Positions 60,313 through 64,000 of a stretch of DNA of 64,000 nucleotides are shown here, piece after piece. Made by a program: the position numbers and the translations under genes. The number at the start of each line of letters is the position of its first letter. Position 1 is the first letter of the stretch. This DNA is from JAZMZS01 sp045120955 (GTDB lineage Bacteria; Bacillota; Clostridia; Oscillospirales; CAG-272): the NCBI GenBank assembly GCA_045120955.1, contig JBGVFH010000005.1:24007-88006 (forward strand), in the 5' to 3' direction. Under the pieces are notes generated by a model. That model was not told where the DNA came from. It made no database searches and saw only the letters and a program-made list of their open reading frames with translations.

Positions 60313-62358
60313 ATGGACAACGGCATGGCTGAGAAAAAATATTTGAATGACACATTCCCTCATTTTTTGCACGGCTCAGATTACAATCCCGAGCAATGGA
60401 AGGATCGTCCCGATATACTCGACGAGGACATGAGACTGATGAAGCTCGCAAAAATGAACGAGATGACCATAGGAGTATTTTCCTGGGCAGAGCTGGAACC
60501 GGAGGAAGGAGTATATGACTTTTCCTTTATGGACAAGGCGTTTGACATGATAGAGGCAAACGGCGGCAAGATCATTCTTGCAACTCCGTCAGGTGCCCGT
60601 CCGAGGTGGCTCGCCGAAAAGTATCCGGAGGTACTGCGCACAAACGAAAGAAGAGAGAAAATGCTCTTTGGCAAGCGCCACAACCATTGCTACTCCTCAC
60701 CCGTATACCGTGAAAAGGTACGCAACATCAACCGAAAGCTCGCCGAAAGATACGGAAAGCGCCCATCGCTGTACGCTTGGCATATTTCAAATGAAGTAAA
60801 CGGTGAGTGCCATTGCGAGCTGTGCCGTGCCGCATTTATAGAGTGGTGCCGCAAAAAATACAACAACGACATAGAACTGCTAAATCACGAGTGGTGGACG
60901 ACGTTTTGGAGTCACAAATACGCTGAATTTGAGCAGATAGAGCCTCCCTCCTCCATAGGCGAGACTTGTGTGCACGGCCTTACCGTTGATTGGAAGCGCT
61001 TTTGCACCGATCAGACGTTCGACTTTATGCTAAACGAGCAGATACCGATAAGGGAGCTGACACCGAACGTCCCGACAACAACAAATCTTATGGGCGTTTT
61101 TGCAGGAATAGATTACAAAAAGCTCGCTCAGAGCGTGGACTTCGTCTCATGGGACAGCTATCCCGAGTGGGGAGCACCTGTCGGAGACAAGCACACGGGT
61201 GTTGCAAGGGCATTCACGCACGACTCGATAAGAGGACTGCTTGGTCAAAACTTTCTTCTCATGGAGAGCACACCCTCGCTTGTTAACTGGAAGGACATAA
61301 ACAAGCTCAAACGCCCCGGTATGCATCTGCTCTCTTCGCTCCAAGCTGTAGCGCACGGCTCTGACAGCGTACAGTATTTTCAGTTCCGCAAGAGCCGAGG
61401 CTCTTCCGAAAAGCTGCACGGTGCTGTAGTAGACCATTGCGGACACGAAAACACCCGTGTCTTCCGTGACGTAAAGAGCGTCGGCGAGGCACTCGAAAAG
61501 ATCGACGAGATATGCGGCACAGAGGTAAGGAGCGATGCCGCCGTCATATTTGAGCGTGACACCATGTGGGCGTTGGACGATCTGCAGGGTATGCAAAAGA
61601 AAAATAAAAAATATACCGAGACCTGCATAAACCATTACTATCCTCTGTGGGAAAAGGGAATAAACGCAGACGTTATCACCCGACACGATGATTTTTCAAA
61701 ATACAAGCTCATCATAGCCCCGATGCTTTATATGTGTGAGCAGAGCGTTATCGACAGACTTGAGGAATTTGTCCGTGAGGGCGGTGTGCTCATCGGTACA
61801 TACACAATGGCACAGGTAAACGAAAACGACCTTTGTCATCTCGGCGGATTTCCCGGCGGAAAGCTAAAGGATGTGTTCGGCATATGGGCAGAGGAGCTGG
61901 ACACCCTCTACCCCGAACAAACAAACTACGTAGTGTCGGACGGCGTGCGGTACGAGGCAAAAGACTACTGTGAGCTTATACACGCAAACACGGCAAAGGT
62001 GCTCGCCCGCTTTGACAGTGACTTTTACTGCGGTATGCCTGCCGCAACCGTCAACGACTACGGAAAGGGCAAGGCATATTATTTGGCATTCAGAGATGAA
62101 TCAAAAAAGTATATAAGAGAGCTGACAGGGCAAGCGCTCGATGCGGCAGGAGTGTGCGGATGCATCAACACAAGCTTGCCCGACGGTACCACCGCCCGTA
62201 TGCGTGAGTGCAACGGTGCAAAGTATTATTTTGTCGAATGTTTTAACTCTGAAGGTGCTAGCATAACTCTCGACGGCGAATATTACAGTATGCTCGACGA
62301 AAAGACCGTGACAGAACTGAAATTTGACGGTTTCGGCATTGCGGTACTGAAAAAGTAA
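60313..62358 (+). CDS. Beta-galactosidase, glycoside hydrolase family 42
   Basis: A 681-residue cytoplasmic (no signal peptide) retaining beta-galactosidase. GSDYNPEQW at the start, the acid/base WHISNEVNGECHCELC with the zinc-type cysteine cluster, and the nucleophile in LMESTPSLVNW are all present, so it should be active. The A, B and C domains of GH42 are complete. It probably cleaves galactosides taken up from host or plant glycans. A second ATG four codons later is possible; AAAGGAAGCG lies rather far upstream of both. An insertion sequence begins about eight bases after the stop. Confidence 0.92.
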   Translation: MDNGMAEKKYLNDTFPHFLHGSDYNPEQWKDRPDILDEDMRLMKLAKMNEMTIGVFSWAELEPEEGVYDFSFMDKAFDMIEANGGKIILATPSGARPRWLAEKYPEVLRTNERREKMLFGKRHNHCYSSPVYREKVRNINRKLAERYGKRPSLYAWHISNEVNGECHCELCRAAFIEWCRKKYNNDIELLNHEWWTTFWSHKYAEFEQIEPPSSIGETCVHGLTVDWKRFCTDQTFDFMLNEQIPIRELTPNVPTTTNLMGVFAGIDYKKLAQSVDFVSWDSYPEWGAPVGDKHTGVARAFTHDSIRGLLGQNFLLMESTPSLVNWKDINKLKRPGMHLLSSLQAVAHGSDSVQYFQFRKSRGSSEKLHGAVVDHCGHENTRVFRDVKSVGEALEKIDEICGTEVRSDAAVIFERDTMWALDDLQGMQKKNKKYTETCINHYYPLWEKGINADVITRHDDFSKYKLIIAPMLYMCEQSVIDRLEEFVREGGVLIGTYTMAQVNENDLCHLGGFPGGKLKDVFGIWAEELDTLYPEQTNYVVSDGVRYEAKDYCELIHANTAKVLARFDSDFYCGMPAATVNDYGKGKAYYLAFRDESKKYIRELTGQALDAAGVCGCINTSLPDGTTARMRECNGAKYYFVECFNSEGASITLDGEYYSMLDEKTVTELKFDGFGIAVLKK

Positions 62359-62365
62359 AGCTATT

Positions 62366-64000
62366 TAGTCTCTGCTCATTAACCGCACGAAACGGTTATG
62401 AGGTTATTTTTCAGCTTCAGCAGCATTGAAATTACGTCGTACAGGAATCCCAAAAATCGGCGCAAAGAACCTCTTGCTAATTTTTCGAGGTTCAATACCA
62501 GTAGGGAAAGCGCAATGGAACAACGGGTCGTTGTATCGAGCTTCGTTCTGATGAGTCCCAAGCCGCAGCATCTCTTTGCGAGGCTGAAGCCTCGCTCGAC
62601 TTCGATACGATCCGTGTTATCACTGTATGCAGTTTTGCGTTCCTCCGGCGTCGGTTCTTTTTTTGGACGCCCCAAAGCCGGACCGGATATACGGATACCC
62701 TTGCTCTTGCAGAAAGCTCTGTTGTTCCGATTGCGGTATATCTGATCGACCAGCACCCTTTCGGGATAGCGTCCGGTTCGCTTGCGGTATCTCTCTATTG
62801 CCGAGATGAGCACATCCGCTTCATTGTAAGCGTCAAAGGATAATCTCTCTAACCGTGCGAATCCGTTTTCATCAATGCTCATATCCAGCTTTGCACCGAA
62901 TTCTACCGGAGCTTTTGCTTTGCCGCGCACGATGGGTCGGATATACGGCTGAGAAATACTGACGATGCGGTCTTTGACGCTGTGAACATTGTTGTCATAC
63001 ATGTACTTTTGCTGTTCATACAGCTCTTTGATGACCGTTAACCGCTTGGCTTGCTTTTCGGTAAGAACTACTCCGTTGGCTAATACAAACATATCGATAT
63101 AGCCGAGGTCTCGACGAATATACTGAAGCTGCTGCTTGATCGCCTTGCGGATCTTTTTCTTGGTACGCTTTTTGCATTTCGCCAAATTCAGATAATCTTT
63201 TCTCGCGTTTTTGCGATACATCCTTGGCTTGTAAAAATTGTAGGTATAGCAGATATCGTCTGTGATGGATTCAAGATTTTCTCTTGCCTCGTTCAGCAGA
63301 TTGATGTCCTGCGGGTAAGAGATGTTCTGAGGAGCACAGGTAGCGTCAAGAATCAATGTGCCTTTGTTGTCTGCTTCGGATTTCTCATTCTCTTTGCTTT
63401 CAGCATCCTCGCCGCCATCGGAGTGACTGTTGTTATCCGAATCATCGTCTTCATTGTTTTCAGGCAGATTGAATTGGATCATCATTTCGTTGATGTCTTC
63501 AAGGATGTCATCTGTCAGACGTTTGCGAAACTCTACCAAAAGTGACGGCGCAAAAGGCGCTTCATAAGAATATCCCGGAAGTCCGATAAAGTATTGGTAG
63601 TAGGCATTCTCCTTGATTTGCTCGACAAGCTCACGGTCGGAATAATCATATTTCTTCTGGATCATCAGCGACCCGAGAGCTGTTTGTAAAGGTTTTGCCG
63701 GCATACCGGTCTCGCTCGGAAACAGCGCGGCATATTTTATCTCGATGTCGTACCACGGTATACTCGCAGCCTTCTTTACCCAGCGGTTCTCAGGATCCAT
63801 CTGCATCCCTGCGGGCTGATTGAAATCTGTAAAACTCATTTGTTGATTTCTATGAAACTTATACATACTGTCCTCTAACTTAAGTGCAAGCTTTTTTATT
63901 GCTCTTGATTATTTTCTTGCACTTATTATAGCACATTTCGATGAAAAATGCACTGTTTATCGAGAATTTTACTGATTGCTTGTTTTGAAGGCAGTGACTA
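62366..64000. mobile_element. Insertion sequence, IS5/IS1182-like, reaching the window edge
   Basis: Holds one transposase gene on the minus strand. Candidate terminal inverted repeats: TAGTCTCTGCTCATTAAC at 62366 and, read inward from the other side, TAGTCACTGCCTTCAAAAC ending at base 64000. These match at 10 of the first 11 positions with a 1-nt shift after. The right end coincides with the window limit, so a few bases or a target duplication beyond it cannot be seen. The left end lies just after the GH42 stop codon. Confidence 0.75.
62379..63866 (-). CDS. IS5/IS1182-like transposase
   Basis: A complete 495-residue DDE transposase. It has the N-terminal DUF772-type domain (YSDRELVEQIKENAYYQYFIGLPGY), an acidic Asp/Asn/Ser insert at 135-170, then the catalytic positions in GTLILDATCAP, RVLVDQIYRNRNNR and RIEVERGFSLAKRCCGLG. 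No frameshift or stop is seen, so the element could be active. Promoter-like TATAAT lies on the minus strand near 63925. Confidence 0.9.
   Translation of the reverse strand: MYKFHRNQQMSFTDFNQPAGMQMDPENRWVKKAASIPWYDIEIKYAALFPSETGMPAKPLQTALGSLMIQKKYDYSDRELVEQIKENAYYQYFIGLPGYSYEAPFAPSLLVEFRKRLTDDILEDINEMMIQFNLPENNEDDDSDNNSHSDGGEDAESKENEKSEADNKGTLILDATCAPQNISYPQDINLLNEARENLESITDDICYTYNFYKPRMYRKNARKDYLNLAKCKKRTKKKIRKAIKQQLQYIRRDLGYIDMFVLANGVVLTEKQAKRLTVIKELYEQQKYMYDNNVHSVKDRIVSISQPYIRPIVRGKAKAPVEFGAKLDMSIDENGFARLERLSFDAYNEADVLISAIERYRKRTGRYPERVLVDQIYRNRNNRAFCKSKGIRISGPALGRPKKEPTPEERKTAYSDNTDRIEVERGFSLAKRCCGLGLIRTKLDTTTRCSIALSLLVLNLEKLARGSLRRFLGFLYDVISMLLKLKNNLITVSCG

Overview
The window looks like chromosome of an obligately anaerobic, low-to-mid GC Firmicute of class Clostridia, probably Oscillospiraceae/Ruminococcaceae (order-level inference from gene content; I could not search). 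Supporting this are a complete rnfCDGEAB operon, a 1,193-residue pyruvate:ferredoxin oxidoreductase, one-step meso-diaminopimelate dehydrogenase, an IreB-type phosphoprotein, Mini-RNase III, PyrR, Gram-positive style lipoproteins and sigma-A promoters with 17-18 nt spacers. No phage, CRISPR array or rRNA is present.

Layout. 1-5.7 kb: truncated Na/Pi symporter, Gx/ECF-like membrane protein, ddh, udk, a histidine phosphatase and a YjdF-like membrane protein. 5.9-10.3 kb: a MarR-controlled ABC exporter with a promoter/operator legible at base level, then a Y-family polymerase with a YolD-like partner. 10.5-12.5 kb: glycolytic pgk-tpiA. 12.8-19.5 kb: leftward housekeeping cluster uppP-mrnC-recX-rimO-pgsA-pyrR-comF preceded by a U32 peptidase gene. 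19.7-23.3 kb: AT-richer accessory locus with two lipoproteins, a broken DNRLRE-type secreted protein whose C-terminus resembles a cysteine-peptidase-like effector tip, and a 47-codon ORF with its own consensus promoter. 23.4-28.9 kb: rnf operon plus a NusG-domain-II protein. 29.1-35.9 kb: pstSCAB-phoU-mgsA-phoPR, with methylglyoxal synthase embedded in the phosphate-starvation cluster. 36-43.8 kb: secreted GH43-like protein and a BMP/NupNOPQ-type ABC importer. 44-47.6 kb: ireB, stand-alone riboflavin kinase, a carboxypeptidase-fold protein lacking its catalytic motifs, and a lipoprotein. 47.7-53.3 kb: PFOR, LURP-like and GyrI-like proteins, a repeat-rich intergenic zone and tRNA-Arg(CCG). 53.4-62.4 kb: FAD oxidoreductase, dxs, an SGNH-fold exported protein, a WYL regulator and a GH42 beta-galactosidase. 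62.4-64 kb: an IS5/IS1182-like insertion sequence reaching the window edge.

How the genes work together. Energy metabolism is typical of a fermenter: PFOR makes reduced ferredoxin, Rnf couples ferredoxin oxidation to ion pumping, and pgk/tpiA serve glycolysis. The phosphate cluster couples high-affinity uptake (Pst), its regulators (PhoU, PhoP/PhoR) and MgsA, an enzyme that frees phosphate from dihydroxyacetone phosphate.

The least ordinary signals are: a family of about 105-bp structured intergenic repeats (six copies, all in + orientation, five of them leading into a hairpin or terminator); an array of short hairpins joined by a nearly constant linker whose orientation flips mid-array; three exported enzyme-fold proteins (GH43, DD-carboxypeptidase, SGNH) that each lack a key catalytic residue; the deletion-broken DNRLRE locus with a toxin-like tip; and mgsA inside the pho cluster.
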